22,177 bases of DNA from CAYYJM01 sp964471755 (lineage in GTDB: Bacteria > Planctomycetota > Planctomycetia > Gemmatales > Gemmataceae). Shown piece after piece: positions 1 through 8,088 of this stretch (the stretch's first letter is position 1; each line of letters starts with the position of its first letter). A program made the translations under genes and the position numbers. The notes beneath the pieces are model-generated. The model ran no database searches. It had not been told where the DNA came from and saw only the letters and a list, made by a program, of their open reading frames with translations. The DNA lies in NCBI GenBank assembly GCA_964471755.1, contig CAYYJM010000082.1, positions 1 through 22,177 on the forward strand, written 5' to 3'.

Positions 1-102
1 TGGTGCGCTTACTCCGCTCGCCTGGAGGCTCGCTGCGTGCGCGGCTCTGACGGACAGCGCTGAAGTGGTGAGTTCACAGCGAAGTAATCGCGACCGTTCG
101 CC

Positions 103-130
103 TTGGCCATCCGGTAAAACCGGCTAGAAT
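103..130 (+). promoter_or_regulatory. Probable promoter of the ricT operon
   Basis: A -35-like TTGGCC (103-108) is separated by 16 bp from TAGAAT (125-130), placing transcription start about 35-40 bases before the ricT ATG. The same TAGAAT hexamer recurs before thiC and before both Uma2 copies in this window, which supports it as the local housekeeping -10. Bases 1-102 upstream show no gene I can support. Confidence 0.5.
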
Positions 131-173
131 CACCAGAGAGCCCACGCCCCGCGAGTGGCATCCCGGAGCCCGC

Positions 174-1016
174 ATGGCCGACCTCTGGATCACCCGGCAC
201 GGCGCGACACGCTTCCTCGGCGAGTTCGAGGCGGAGAATCTCCCCCTGCGCCGTCTCGATGAGGTCATCGTCAAGACCGAACGCGGCCATGAACTCGGCC
301 AGGTATTGACGCCCTCCTCGCCGCGGGCCCTGGCCATGATCACCGAACCAACAACGGGCCGTATCCTGCGCACGCTCACCGAGAACGACCGTGCCGAACG
401 GGTCCGGCTCAAGGCCGCCGAGACGCAGGAACTGGAGACCTGTCAGCGCTTCATCGGCCAGCGCAAACTGCAGATGGCCCTCGTCGATGTCGAACACCTC
501 TTCGGCGGCGAACGCATCGTCTTCTACTTCCTCGCCGAGAAACGCGTCGATTTCCGTGACCTCGTTCGTGACCTGGCCCGGACGTACCAGACCCGCATCG
601 AGATGCGTCAGATCGGCGTCCGCGACGAGGCGAAGTTGCTGGCCGACTACGGCGACTGTGGCAAACCCGTCTGCTGCAACACGCACATGCCGACGATGCC
701 ACCCGTGTCGATGCGGATGGCCAAACTCCAGAAGTCCACCCTCGATCCGTCCAAGATTTCCGGCCGGTGCGGCCGCCTCAAGTGCTGCCTGCGCTTCGAG
801 CAGGACGTCTATGAGGAGTTCCAGCGCGAACTGCCACCGGTCGGCTCACGCATCCTGACCGCCAAGGGCCAGGGGCGCGTGCTGGCCCAGGAGATCCTCG
901 CGCGGCGCGTCCTGGTCGAGTTCGAGGATGGCCGACGCTTGCCCGTCGGCCTGGCCGAGATCCTCACCCGTCTGGGCGGTAAACCTTCTTCATCCCCCGG
1001 GGCCGAGAGCCAATGA
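174..1016 (+). CDS. ricT: PSP1-domain protein, RicT (YaaT) family
   Basis: This 280-residue protein carries the PSP1 C-terminal domain of the RicT/YaaT family. In Bacillus subtilis RicT forms an Fe-S-containing complex with RicA and RicF that steers RNase Y-dependent mRNA processing. Visible here are the two family cysteine clusters, CGKPVCC (Cys162, 167, 168) and CGRLKCC (Cys199, 204, 205), separated by the typical KISGRCGRLKCCLRFE context, so the cluster ligands look intact. A KOW/SH3-like tail follows (about 222-265). The ATG at 174 has GGAG five bases upstream. Its stop overlaps the next start as ATGA, so it is the first gene of a translationally coupled operon. Family assignment is firm. 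A role in RNA processing in this organism is inferred from Bacillus, and no RicA or RicF partner is visible in the window. Confidence 0.88.
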   Translation: MADLWITRHGATRFLGEFEAENLPLRRLDEVIVKTERGHELGQVLTPSSPRALAMITEPTTGRILRTLTENDRAERVRLKAAETQELETCQRFIGQRKLQMALVDVEHLFGGERIVFYFLAEKRVDFRDLVRDLARTYQTRIEMRQIGVRDEAKLLADYGDCGKPVCCNTHMPTMPPVSMRMAKLQKSTLDPSKISGRCGRLKCCLRFEQDVYEEFQRELPPVGSRILTAKGQGRVLAQEILARRVLVEFEDGRRLPVGLAEILTRLGGKPSSSPGAESQ

Positions 1017-1441
1017 GTCAGCCCAAACTGGAGGCGCTGCTGCGCCGCGACACTCGCTACCCGTTCGAGGCCTACGAGTTCGTCTTCAACGCTCTGGGCC
1101 ATACGCAACGTCTGCGTGAAACGCATCCGCCGGCGCGGCCCGGCAAACGTCCCGCCGCGTCCAGCGAGCAGCACCACGTCTCGGGACCGGAACTGCTCGA
1201 GGGCGTGCGCGATCTCGCCCTGCGCGAGTTTGGCCTGCTGGCTCGCACCGTCTTCCGCCTCTGGGGCATCAACACGACCGACGATATCGGCGAAATCGTC
1301 TTCAACCTGATCGACGCCGAACTGATGAGCCGGACCGACGAGGACCGCCGTTCCGACTTCCACAACGTCTACGACATGGACCGCGCCCTCACCGAGGGCT
1401 ACGAAATCTCCGCTCGCCCTGAGGACGAGGCCGAACAATGA
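1013..1441 (+). CDS. Minf_1886 family small conserved protein
   Basis: A 142-residue acidic soluble protein that I recognise as the Minf_1886 family, widespread in Planctomycetes and Verrucomicrobia and of unknown biochemical function. The family hallmarks seen are the Y-x-F-E-A-Y-x-F-V-x-x-A-L start (about residues 16-28), the central ELLEGVRDLALREFGLLA helix, the WGI motif with TDDIGEIVFNLI, and the DF-x-x-V-Y-D end. No signal peptide, membrane segment or metal motif is apparent. It starts inside the ricT stop codon (ATGA, 1013-1016) and its own stop overlaps the next start, so the three proteins are made from one message and probably in fixed ratio. The adjacency to ricT suggests a role near RNA metabolism, but that is inference only. 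Confidence 0.8.
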   Translation: MSQPKLEALLRRDTRYPFEAYEFVFNALGHTQRLRETHPPARPGKRPAASSEQHHVSGPELLEGVRDLALREFGLLARTVFRLWGINTTDDIGEIVFNLIDAELMSRTDEDRRSDFHNVYDMDRALTEGYEISARPEDEAEQ

Positions 1442-2007
1442 CCGAGCCGGCTGCCGCGCCAACGCCAACCACCCCCGCCCCGCCAGAGCCACCCCGGCCA
1501 CTCGGTCAGCCGGCCGTCTGGCGGCTCATCCTCTGCGCCATTCTCTTCATCGCCTGGATGCTCTACCTGGCCCTGCTCGTGCTGACGCGCCCGCAGCCGG
1601 CGACTGGGCCGCGCCTGCTCTCCCGACCGCAAGCCCTGGTCTCGAAACTGGATGTCGTCGCCACGATCGATCCCAGCCAGGCCGAGCCCCTCGCCGTGAT
1701 CCAGGAGGTTCTCTACCCGGCCAGTCAGGCCAGGCTGGTGGGCCAAACCCTGGAGGTGACGAATCTGCGTGAGTGCGGAACCTTTCGCGACAGGGAGTTT
1801 GTTCCAGACATCCAGGGGCCGGGCTCCTACCTGCTGCTGCTCAATGATCCCATCGGTCAGCGGGTCCGGGTCACGCCCCTGCCGCCGTCGCCGGGCTTCA
1901 GCCGGGAGTACGTCAACCCCCGAGCCTACCTCGCCACGCCGGACATCCTGGCCCAGTATCGTCAGGTGGAGAAACCGTCGGTCCCGGCAAATCCTCCCGC
2001 TCCGTGA
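1438..2007 (+). CDS. Single-pass membrane protein, unknown function
   Basis: A 189-residue protein I do not recognise. It has a Pro/Ala-rich cytoplasmic N-terminus (1-27), one strongly hydrophobic segment (about 29-49, including LILCAILFIAWMLYLALLVL) and a roughly 135-residue C-terminal domain that should lie outside the membrane. That domain is Pro-rich at its end and contains the LRECGTFRD and YLLLLND stretches, with no catalytic signature visible. The start overlaps the upstream stop by ATGA (1438-1441), making it the third gene of the ricT operon. It could be a membrane anchor for one of the two upstream proteins, which is speculation from gene order. Confidence 0.7.
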   Translation: MTEPAAAPTPTTPAPPEPPRPLGQPAVWRLILCAILFIAWMLYLALLVLTRPQPATGPRLLSRPQALVSKLDVVATIDPSQAEPLAVIQEVLYPASQARLVGQTLEVTNLRECGTFRDREFVPDIQGPGSYLLLLNDPIGQRVRVTPLPPSPGFSREYVNPRAYLATPDILAQYRQVEKPSVPANPPAP

Positions 2008-2030
2008 GCGCTGTCGGCCGGGCGTCGCGA

Positions 2031-2065
2031 TTTCGGCTATTCCGGCAATCCCGGTTCTGCCGAAA
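2031..2065 (+). terminator. Possible terminator hairpin after the ricT operon
   Basis: TTTCGGC (2031-2037) pairs perfectly with GCCGAAA (2059-2065), and a CCGG/CCGG inner pairing lies in between. It sits 24 bases after the last stop of the operon. There is no U-tract after the stem, so it is at best a weak intrinsic terminator or an RNA-stabilising hairpin. Confidence 0.3.
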
Positions 2066-2144
2066 GACAGGGTAGATTGACTCGTCGGCGCAAGGGAGCG
2101 TCCGGCGGCAAGGCTCTCACCCCGGCGCAAGGAGGCGAAGGGCG

Positions 2145-2624
2145 ATGCTCCACGGTTGTAGCCTGATGTTGGCGGCCCTGACGACACTGATGCCCGATCA
2201 GCTGCCGGCCGGTCCCATCGTCTCCGACTCGATCCCGGCCGGTGCGACTGTCGTTCCCTCGCCCTATCCTCCGGTTATGATTTCGCCCGAGTATCACGCT
2301 TCGCAGGTCCAGACCTGCTCGTCGGGTGGCTGCGGGCCGGCGGGCTTCTGTGGCAGGGAGTGGACCTTCGCCGAGAAGTGCGCGAAGCTCAAACGCTTCC
2401 TGACTTACCAGTCGGTCTACAAGACGCCCTGCTGTCAGAAGCGCTGCGACATCTACACTCCGCCGCTCTACGAGTGGTTTCCGCCGTGTGCCGATGGCTT
2501 CCCGCCGATGCAGCCCTGCCTGCCGCCGGTGGCGCACTGTCCGAGTTACCGGCATCCCTTCCTGCGGCTTCTCGGCTGGTCGGCCGGGCCTGGCTGCGCC
2601 AGCTGTGGCCAGGGGCCCCATTGA
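2145..2624 (+). CDS. Small Cys-rich, probably exported protein
   Basis: A 159-residue protein with 13 cysteines, including CSSGGCGPAGFCG (about 57-69), PCCQKRC and a terminal GCASCG. It begins with a short hydrophobic stretch (LMLAALTTLMP) that could be a weak signal peptide. Proteins of this kind, Cys- and Pro-rich with SGGCG and FCG motifs, are common in planctomycetes and are thought to be envelope or secreted structural proteins. No enzymatic motif is present. The ATG at 2145 is preceded by AAGGAGG with nine bases of spacing, the strongest ribosome-binding site in the window. A TAGATT hexamer at 2073-2078 may be its -10. It stands alone between the ricT operon and oleC, and function is unknown. 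Confidence 0.68.
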   Translation: MLHGCSLMLAALTTLMPDQLPAGPIVSDSIPAGATVVPSPYPPVMISPEYHASQVQTCSSGGCGPAGFCGREWTFAEKCAKLKRFLTYQSVYKTPCCQKRCDIYTPPLYEWFPPCADGFPPMQPCLPPVAHCPSYRHPFLRLLGWSAGPGCASCGQGPH

Positions 2625-2665
2625 CCCGGTCGAAGGGGCGGGGCAGACCATTCGGCCCGGATCGC

Positions 2666-2671
2666 TATACT
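2666..2671 (+). promoter_or_regulatory. -10 element directly before oleC (possible leaderless start)
   Basis: TATACT at 2666-2671 is followed by only six bases before the ATG of oleC at 2678, so the expected transcription start coincides with the start codon. No Shine-Dalgarno-like sequence lies in the preceding 20 bases, and no good -35 is visible at 16-18 bp. Confidence 0.42.
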
Positions 2672-2677
2672 CACCCC

Positions 2678-4321
2678 ATGACCTCGTCGATCAACATTGC
2701 CGCCGCCATCGCGGAAAGGGCCACTGAGCAGCCGCAGACGCTCGCCATCATCGAACCGGGCGGGCGATCCCTGTCGTTCCGCGATCTTCAGCTGACCACC
2801 GACGCTCTGGCTCGGGGCTTCGCGTCGGTCGGCATCGGCCGGGGCATGCGTACCGTCGTCATGGTGCCGCCCTCGGTCGAGTTCTACACGCTGACGTTTG
2901 CCCTGTTCAAGCTGGGAGCCGTCGTCGTCGGCATCGATCCGGGCATGGGCGTTGCCAACCTGGGCAAGTGCCTTGAACAGGCCCGGCCCGAGGCGTTCAT
3001 CGGCGTCGGCCGGGCTCACCTGGGCCGGCTTCTCTACGGCTGGGCGAAGCCGACGATCCGGGTCCGCGTTGCCGTCGGAGCCTGGCCGCTGTGGGGGACG
3101 CATTCGCTGACGGCGCTGAAGAAACTCGGCTGGGGCGATGGCCTGGTGCCGGAGCCCTGGCCGATCGCCGAGACGCCGCCGGACGAGCTGGCCGCCATCC
3201 TGTTCACCAGCGGCAGTACCGGCGTCGCCAAGGGTGTCGAGTACACTCACGCCATCTTTCGCGAGCAGGTCCGCCTCATGCGCGAGGTCTTCGGCGTCCG
3301 ACCAGGCGAGGTCGATGTGCCGACGTTTCCGCTGTTCGGCCTGTTCGGCCCGGCTCTGGGTCTGACCGCGGTTCTACCCGAGATGGACCCGACGAAGCCC
3401 GGTGGCGTCGATCCGGTCAAGATCATCAAGGCGATCAACTACTACCAGGCGTCGAACATCTTCGGCTCGCCCGCGCTGCTGCGGCGCGTGGGTGACTACG
3501 GGATGGCACACGGCGTGAAGCTGCCGAGCCTGCGCCGCGTCATCTCGGCCGGGGCTCCGGTGCCGATGCGAGTCATCGAGCGATTCACGGCGATGCTGTC
3601 GCCGGGCGTCCAGATTCAGACGCCCTACGGCGCGACGGAGGCCCTGCCGGTGGCGACGATCGGCAGCGACGAGATTCTCGGCGAGACGGGGCCGTTGACC
3701 TATCAGGGTCAGGGCGTCTGTGTCGGTCGATCGGTCGGCGAGCTGCGCCTGGAGATCATCCGCATCAGCGATGAGCCGATTCCGACGTGGAGCGATGACC
3801 TGCGCGTGCCGGACGGCACGATCGGCGAGATCGCCATCAAGGGGCCGGTCGTGACGCGGGCCTACTACCGGCGCGACGATCAGACCCGGCTGGCGAAGAT
3901 CGCCGATCCGGCCGGTGGGTTCTGGCATCGTATGGGGGATGTCGGGTATCGTGATGAACGAGGGCGGATTTGGTTCTGTGGTCGGAAGTCGCAGCGGGTG
4001 ATCACGTCGGCCGGGACGCTGTTCACGATCCGGTGTGAGGGGGTGTTCAACGCTCATCCCGCTGTACTGCGAACGGCACTGGTCGGCGTGCGGCGAGGCG
4101 GTGTCGTCGACCCGGTGCTGTGCGTCGAGCGTGATCCGGGCGGGCCCCGGCGATCCGATGCCGACCTCACGCGCGAATTGCTGGCCCTGGGTGTGGCCCA
4201 CGAACACACACGCGACATCCGAACGATCCTGTACCACCCGTCCTTTCCCGTGGACATCCGGCACAACGCCAAGATCTTCCGCGAGAAGCTGGCCGAGTGG
4301 GCGGCGAGGCGATTGGCATGA
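2678..4321 (+). CDS. oleC: OleC, ATP-dependent beta-lactone synthetase of olefin biosynthesis
   Basis: A 547-residue ANL-superfamily adenylating enzyme. OleC activates a 2-alkyl-3-hydroxy fatty acid with ATP and closes it to a cis-beta-lactone, which OleB then decarboxylates to a long-chain olefin. Seen in the sequence are the P-loop TSGSTGVAKG (177-186), the adenylate-binding TPYGATEALP (about 315), GDVGYRDERGRIWFCGRKSQR (about 420-440) and the C-terminal catalytic lysine region RHNAKIFREKL (Lys532). The next gene encodes an OleD-like reductase, which is what separates this call from generic acyl-CoA ligases. The ATG at 2678 is used because the N-terminus NIAAAIAERA matches the usual family start; the upstream open frame overlaps the preceding gene in another frame. 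OleA and OleB are not in the window, and OleC is not fused to OleB here. Confidence 0.86.
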   Translation: MTSSINIAAAIAERATEQPQTLAIIEPGGRSLSFRDLQLTTDALARGFASVGIGRGMRTVVMVPPSVEFYTLTFALFKLGAVVVGIDPGMGVANLGKCLEQARPEAFIGVGRAHLGRLLYGWAKPTIRVRVAVGAWPLWGTHSLTALKKLGWGDGLVPEPWPIAETPPDELAAILFTSGSTGVAKGVEYTHAIFREQVRLMREVFGVRPGEVDVPTFPLFGLFGPALGLTAVLPEMDPTKPGGVDPVKIIKAINYYQASNIFGSPALLRRVGDYGMAHGVKLPSLRRVISAGAPVPMRVIERFTAMLSPGVQIQTPYGATEALPVATIGSDEILGETGPLTYQGQGVCVGRSVGELRLEIIRISDEPIPTWSDDLRVPDGTIGEIAIKGPVVTRAYYRRDDQTRLAKIADPAGGFWHRMGDVGYRDERGRIWFCGRKSQRVITSAGTLFTIRCEGVFNAHPAVLRTALVGVRRGGVVDPVLCVERDPGGPRRSDADLTRELLALGVAHEHTRDIRTILYHPSFPVDIRHNAKIFREKLAEWAARRLA

Positions 4322-5322
4322 CGGTACTGGTCACCGGTGGCGGCGGATTCCTCGGCTCGGCGATCGTGCGCCGGTTGCGCGCTCGCGGCGATGTCGTGCG
4401 CAGCTTCTCCCGGCAGCGCTACCCGGCCCTGGACGCGCTGGGCGTCGAGCAGGTCGAGGGCGATCTCGGCGACAAGTCGGCCGTGCTAAAGGCATGCCAG
4501 GGCTGCGACCTGGTCTTCCACGTCGCGGCTCGGGCCGGCCTCTGGGGTAAATACGACGAGTACCACCGCGTCAACGTTCTCGGCACGGCCAACGTGCTGG
4601 CCGGCTGCCGCAAACACGGCGTGACGCGACTCGTCTACACCAGCTCGCCCAGCGTCGTGTTCCACGGCAAGGACATGGCCGGGATCGACGAGAGCGTACC
4701 GTATCCGGAGAAGTTCGAGGCCCATTATCCCTGCACCAAGGCCCAGGCGGAGCAGTTGGTCCTACTGGCGAACACGGCCCGGCTGGCAACGGTGTCGCTG
4801 CGACCGCACCTGGTCTGGGGTCCCGGCGACAACCATCTCGTGCCGCGGATCATCGCCCGGGCTCGCTCCGGCCGACTGCGGCGGATCGGTCGGCAGGACA
4901 AGCTTATCGACAGCACCTACGTCGATAACGCGGCCGAGGCTCACCTGCTGGCGGCCGATCGACTCTCGAACTCCAGCCCGGTCGCCGGCAACGTCTACTT
5001 CGTCTCGAACGGTGAGCCCCGGCCGATCTGGGACCTGATCAACGCCATCCTGGGCTGTGCCGATCTGCCGCCGGTGACGAAGCGCATGTCGGCCCGGTCG
5101 GCGCGGGCGCTGGGCTGGTCGATGGAAACGTTCTACCGCCTGTTCCGCATCCAGCGTGAGCCGCCGATGACGCGTTTCCTGGCGAAGGAACTCTCGACGT
5201 CGCACTGGTTCGACCTGACCGCCATCCGGCGTGATCTGGGCTACGAGCCGAAGGTGTCGATCGGCGAGGGGCTCGACCGTCTGCGGGCTTGGCTGCATGA
5301 GCCGAGCGAATGTCCCCGGTGA
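4318..5322 (+). CDS. oleD: OleD, NAD(P)H-dependent 2-alkyl-3-ketoacid reductase
   Basis: A 334-residue extended short-chain dehydrogenase (NAD-dependent epimerase / 3-beta-HSD type). OleD reduces the beta-keto acid made by OleA to the beta-hydroxy acid used by OleC. The Rossmann nucleotide loop TGGGGFLG lies at residues 6-13, the active-site serine in TSSPSV (109-110) and the catalytic pair in YPCTK (Tyr137, Lys141). Length is normal for the family. I chose the ATG at 4318, which overlaps the oleC stop as ATGA and places the Rossmann strand right at the N-terminus; a GTG at 4297 would add seven residues with no benefit. Coupling to oleC fits the known OleBCD multienzyme assembly. It ends ten bases before the converging kinase gene, with no terminator visible. 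Confidence 0.87.
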   Translation: MTVLVTGGGGFLGSAIVRRLRARGDVVRSFSRQRYPALDALGVEQVEGDLGDKSAVLKACQGCDLVFHVAARAGLWGKYDEYHRVNVLGTANVLAGCRKHGVTRLVYTSSPSVVFHGKDMAGIDESVPYPEKFEAHYPCTKAQAEQLVLLANTARLATVSLRPHLVWGPGDNHLVPRIIARARSGRLRRIGRQDKLIDSTYVDNAAEAHLLAADRLSNSSPVAGNVYFVSNGEPRPIWDLINAILGCADLPPVTKRMSARSARALGWSMETFYRLFRIQREPPMTRFLAKELSTSHWFDLTAIRRDLGYEPKVSIGEGLDRLRAWLHEPSECPR

Positions 5323-5332
5323 CGGAGCGGTG

Positions 5333-7408
5333 TCACGGCCGGGGTGGTCGCGGCCAGCCCGGCTTCTCGAAGACGAACGGTTTGCCCAGCAGGTCGTTCC
5401 ACTTCCGCTTCTGGTTGGCCGTGAGCACCTCGGCGAAGATTCGATCGCGTGCCCGGTTTGAGTCCCAGCCGGGACGCCCCAGGCCGGGCCGGGGACCATC
5501 CTTCTCCTCGATCGCCTTGATCCGCTTGCGCTGCTCGACCGTCAAACCGAGGGCGACGATGACGTCGGGATCGGAGAAGGCTCGCACGCCGCGCTGCTGG
5601 AGCGCGAGTTGCTGGAAGCGTCGCATCTGGGCGTCGGTCAGCAGGCCGGCAACCTCGGTTTCCTGGTTCTGGGCCAGGACGAGGAAGCGCCGCTCACGCT
5701 CGGCGGCACTGAGGCCCTGCGCCTCGCTAAAGTGGTTGCGGAACGGCGCGGCGATACGAGCCAGGGCGTCGCGCTGGTCCTGGTTCAGACGCAGTTCCTT
5801 CTGGACCGACATCTGGTGAAGCAGGCCATACCGGCCCGCGTAGATCAGCGTGGTCAGCTCGTTCAGGATCGTCTCGGCCCGACCCCGACTCGCCTCCAGT
5901 TCGGCCTGCAAATCCGGATCGGCCCTGTGGCGGTCGATGAAGTCCTGGTAGTAGACCAGGGCGACCTCGAGCAGGCGACGGCGCACGCCCTCGGCGATGG
6001 GGTTGCCGGCCAGTTCCTCCTCGGCGACCCGGGTGAACAGTTCCAGGGCTCGACGGGCCTCGTGCAGATTCTCCTCGGCACGCTGGCGCTGTTCGACCGC
6101 CTCGCGAGCCCGCTGGGCCTCGCGGTCGTAGGCCCAGGCCGTCAGGCACATCGCGACCGTCAGGGCGGCGACGGACACCAGCAGCGCCAGCACCGCCGAG
6201 ACGACCACGCCACGGTGCCGACGGGCCCACCTGGTTGTCTCGTCCAGCAAGGTCGGTCGGCGCGCGAGGATCGGCCGATCGTCGAGGAATCGCCGCAGGT
6301 CGGCAGCCACTTCACCAGCCGAGGCGTAGCGCTCGCCCGGGTCCTTCGACACCGCCTTCAGGACGATCGTTTCCAGGTCGACCGGAATCGTCCGATCGAC
6401 CTGCCGGAGCGGTTTCGGATCCTCGTGGAGGATCTGGTGCAGGAGCCGGGCGTGCGTCAGGCCATCGAAGATCGGCCGAAGAGTCAGTAACTCGTAGAGA
6501 GTCGCGCCGAGCGAGTAAACATCGGCACGCGGATCGGCCAGGACGCGCAGGGCCCCGGCCTGCTCCGGACACATGTAGCGCAGCGTACCGAGGACCTCGC
6601 CGGGAAGGGTAAGTCCGGTCGCGGTGGCGATGTGCGCCAGACCGAAGTCGGCGACCCAGACCTCGCCCCGGGAGTCGATGAGCAGGTTGGCCGGCTTGAC
6701 ATCGCGGTGGACGACGCCGGCCTCGTGGGCGAATTCCAGTGCGTCGGCGACCTGAGCGGCCAGGCGTGCCGCCGTGCGACAGCCCTCACGGGTCTGGTTC
6801 GATCGGATGCTCTCCTCGTGGATCGGCCCGCCGGTCGGGGCGGCCTGCATGGGAGCCGTATTCGGAGCCCGCCGGGAGGCTTCGCTCCGCTCGGCGATCA
6901 CCTCGGCGAGCGATCGGCCGTCGATGAGCTGCATGGCGTAGAAGTGCAGGCCACGCTCGCAGCCGATGGCGTAGACCGGGACGATGTTCGGATGATGAAG
7001 CTGGGCCGCCGCCTGGGCCTCGATCTTGAAGCGCTGCAACTGACGCGGATCGAGTGCGGCCGCCATCGGCAGCACCTTGAGCGCGACACGCCGGCCGAGC
7101 GACAGCTGCACTGCCTCGTACACGGTGCCCATACCGCCCCGACCGATCTCACGGACGATGCGGTAGTCGCCGAGACTCTCGGGCGTGGTCGAGAGAGACT
7201 CGCTGGCGTTTCGATCCAGGCGCGGGGAGGCTCCGTGGACGGCGTCGAGCGCCTCCAGGTAGGGCAGCAGGACATCAGCCAGGTCGGGGTGCTGTGCGAC
7301 GAATGCCTGGCGGTCGGGTCGCTGACCCGCTTCGAGGGCGGCGAGATAGTCCTGGACGGTCGCCCGCAGACGCGGGTCGTCCTCGGCCTGGGTCAGGATC
7401 GGATTCAT
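5333..7408 (-). CDS. Transmembrane Ser/Thr protein kinase with helical sensor tail
   Basis: A 691-residue Hanks-type kinase. An N-terminal helical segment (1-75) precedes a kinase domain with G-loop GRGGMG (89-94), Lys111, Glu130, HRDVKPAN (234-241), DFG (254-256) and the CPEQ activation-segment end, so all catalytic residues are present. A non-conserved insert at about 175-210 lies inside the domain. One membrane span (about 400-426) is followed by a coiled-coil-like region and an extracytoplasmic tail holding two similar helical units (QKELRLNQDQRDALARI and VALGLTVEQRKRIKAIE), reminiscent of LTxxQ-type envelope-stress proteins. The start overlaps the sigma-factor stop as ATGA. The pairing suggests that an envelope signal controls the sigma factor by phosphorylation, a known planctomycete theme but inferred here. 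Confidence 0.9.
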   Translation of the reverse strand: MNPILTQAEDDPRLRATVQDYLAALEAGQRPDRQAFVAQHPDLADVLLPYLEALDAVHGASPRLDRNASESLSTTPESLGDYRIVREIGRGGMGTVYEAVQLSLGRRVALKVLPMAAALDPRQLQRFKIEAQAAAQLHHPNIVPVYAIGCERGLHFYAMQLIDGRSLAEVIAERSEASRRAPNTAPMQAAPTGGPIHEESIRSNQTREGCRTAARLAAQVADALEFAHEAGVVHRDVKPANLLIDSRGEVWVADFGLAHIATATGLTLPGEVLGTLRYMCPEQAGALRVLADPRADVYSLGATLYELLTLRPIFDGLTHARLLHQILHEDPKPLRQVDRTIPVDLETIVLKAVSKDPGERYASAGEVAADLRRFLDDRPILARRPTLLDETTRWARRHRGVVVSAVLALLVSVAALTVAMCLTAWAYDREAQRAREAVEQRQRAEENLHEARRALELFTRVAEEELAGNPIAEGVRRRLLEVALVYYQDFIDRHRADPDLQAELEASRGRAETILNELTTLIYAGRYGLLHQMSVQKELRLNQDQRDALARIAAPFRNHFSEAQGLSAAERERRFLVLAQNQETEVAGLLTDAQMRRFQQLALQQRGVRAFSDPDVIVALGLTVEQRKRIKAIEEKDGPRPGLGRPGWDSNRARDRIFAEVLTANQKRKWNDLLGKPFVFEKPGWPRPPRP

Positions 7409-8004
7409 GGGACACCCCCGAGCAACTGCCGCAGGGCGAGCAGGCCCCGCATCCAGAGCTTCTCGACACTATCGACGGTTCGGCTCATGCGCTCGGCCAC
7501 CTGCGGGAAGGTCAGTTCCTCGAAGTGGCGCAGGACAAGGGCCTCTCGGTAGTCGGGCGGCAGGCGTTCCAGGGCATCGGCCAGCAGGACGGCCTGCTCG
7601 CGTCGAGACACCTGCTCGCTCGGCGACGAGTGGGGAGCGGCGAGTCCCTGCCCCAGCAGGACAGACGACCGGTCCAGGGCGTCCGCGATCTCGCGTTCGA
7701 GGCGAACGTCCCGGCCCTGAGCCCCGAGGTAGCGGCGGATGAGGTCGGTGAGCCGGCCCGCGAGGATCTGTCGCAGCCAGCTGACCAGTTGGGCCTCGGT
7801 GGTGCCGCGGAACCGGTCGAAGTTTCGGTGCGCCTCCAGGAACGTCTCCTGGACGAGGTCGGCCGGATCGACCTTGCCCTGGAGACGCTGACCGATCTGA
7901 ACGCGCGCCAGCAAGGACAGGTAGGGGCGATACTTTTCCAGGAGCCTCCCGAGCGCGACGCCATCGCCGCCGCGAGCTTCTTGCAACACCTGTTCTGGGT
8001 CCAT
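7405..8004 (-). CDS. ECF-type RNA polymerase sigma-70 factor
   Basis: A 199-residue sigma factor with region 2 (about 10-85, including DPADLVQETFLEAHRNFDRFRG and WLRQILAGRLTDLIRRYLG) and region 4 (about 137-196, including ALERLPPDYREALVLRHFEELTFPQVAERMSRTVDSVEKLWMRGL, an HTH that recognises the -35). Region 3 is absent, as in ECF factors. No anti-sigma gene is adjacent; instead the kinase gene begins within its stop codon. This matches planctomycete ECF groups whose activity is thought to depend on a neighbouring Ser/Thr kinase rather than an anti-sigma. The ATG at 8004 has an AGGA-type site five bases upstream. Its target promoters cannot be read from this window. Confidence 0.88.
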   Translation of the reverse strand: MDPEQVLQEARGGDGVALGRLLEKYRPYLSLLARVQIGQRLQGKVDPADLVQETFLEAHRNFDRFRGTTEAQLVSWLRQILAGRLTDLIRRYLGAQGRDVRLEREIADALDRSSVLLGQGLAAPHSSPSEQVSRREQAVLLADALERLPPDYREALVLRHFEELTFPQVAERMSRTVDSVEKLWMRGLLALRQLLGGVP

Positions 8005-8088
8005 CAGTTCCTCGGTGTTTGCGAGCGTCTCCCTTTCTGGTCGCGACGGACACCCGTTTTCCGCCGCGCCGGAAGGTTATTTCTCGGA

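Noticed and set aside
9..686. 225-codon minus-strand open frame at the left edge
   Set aside because: It is antisense to ricT, with no family resemblance and no ribosome-binding site; GC-rich DNA commonly opens such frames.
2360..2677. N-terminal extension of OleC to 2360
   Set aside because: It overlaps the Cys-rich gene in another frame, is compositionally Arg/Ala-rich noise, and the family N-terminus begins at 2678.
4297..4317. GTG start for oleD at 4297
   Set aside because: It adds seven residues ahead of the Rossmann strand; the ATG at 4318 overlaps the oleC stop as ATGA, a pattern used three more times in this window.
8039..8088. TTCCG/CGGAA hairpin upstream of the sigma gene as a terminator
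   Set aside because: Only five pairs, no T-run on either side; cannot be distinguished from chance in this GC-rich DNA.
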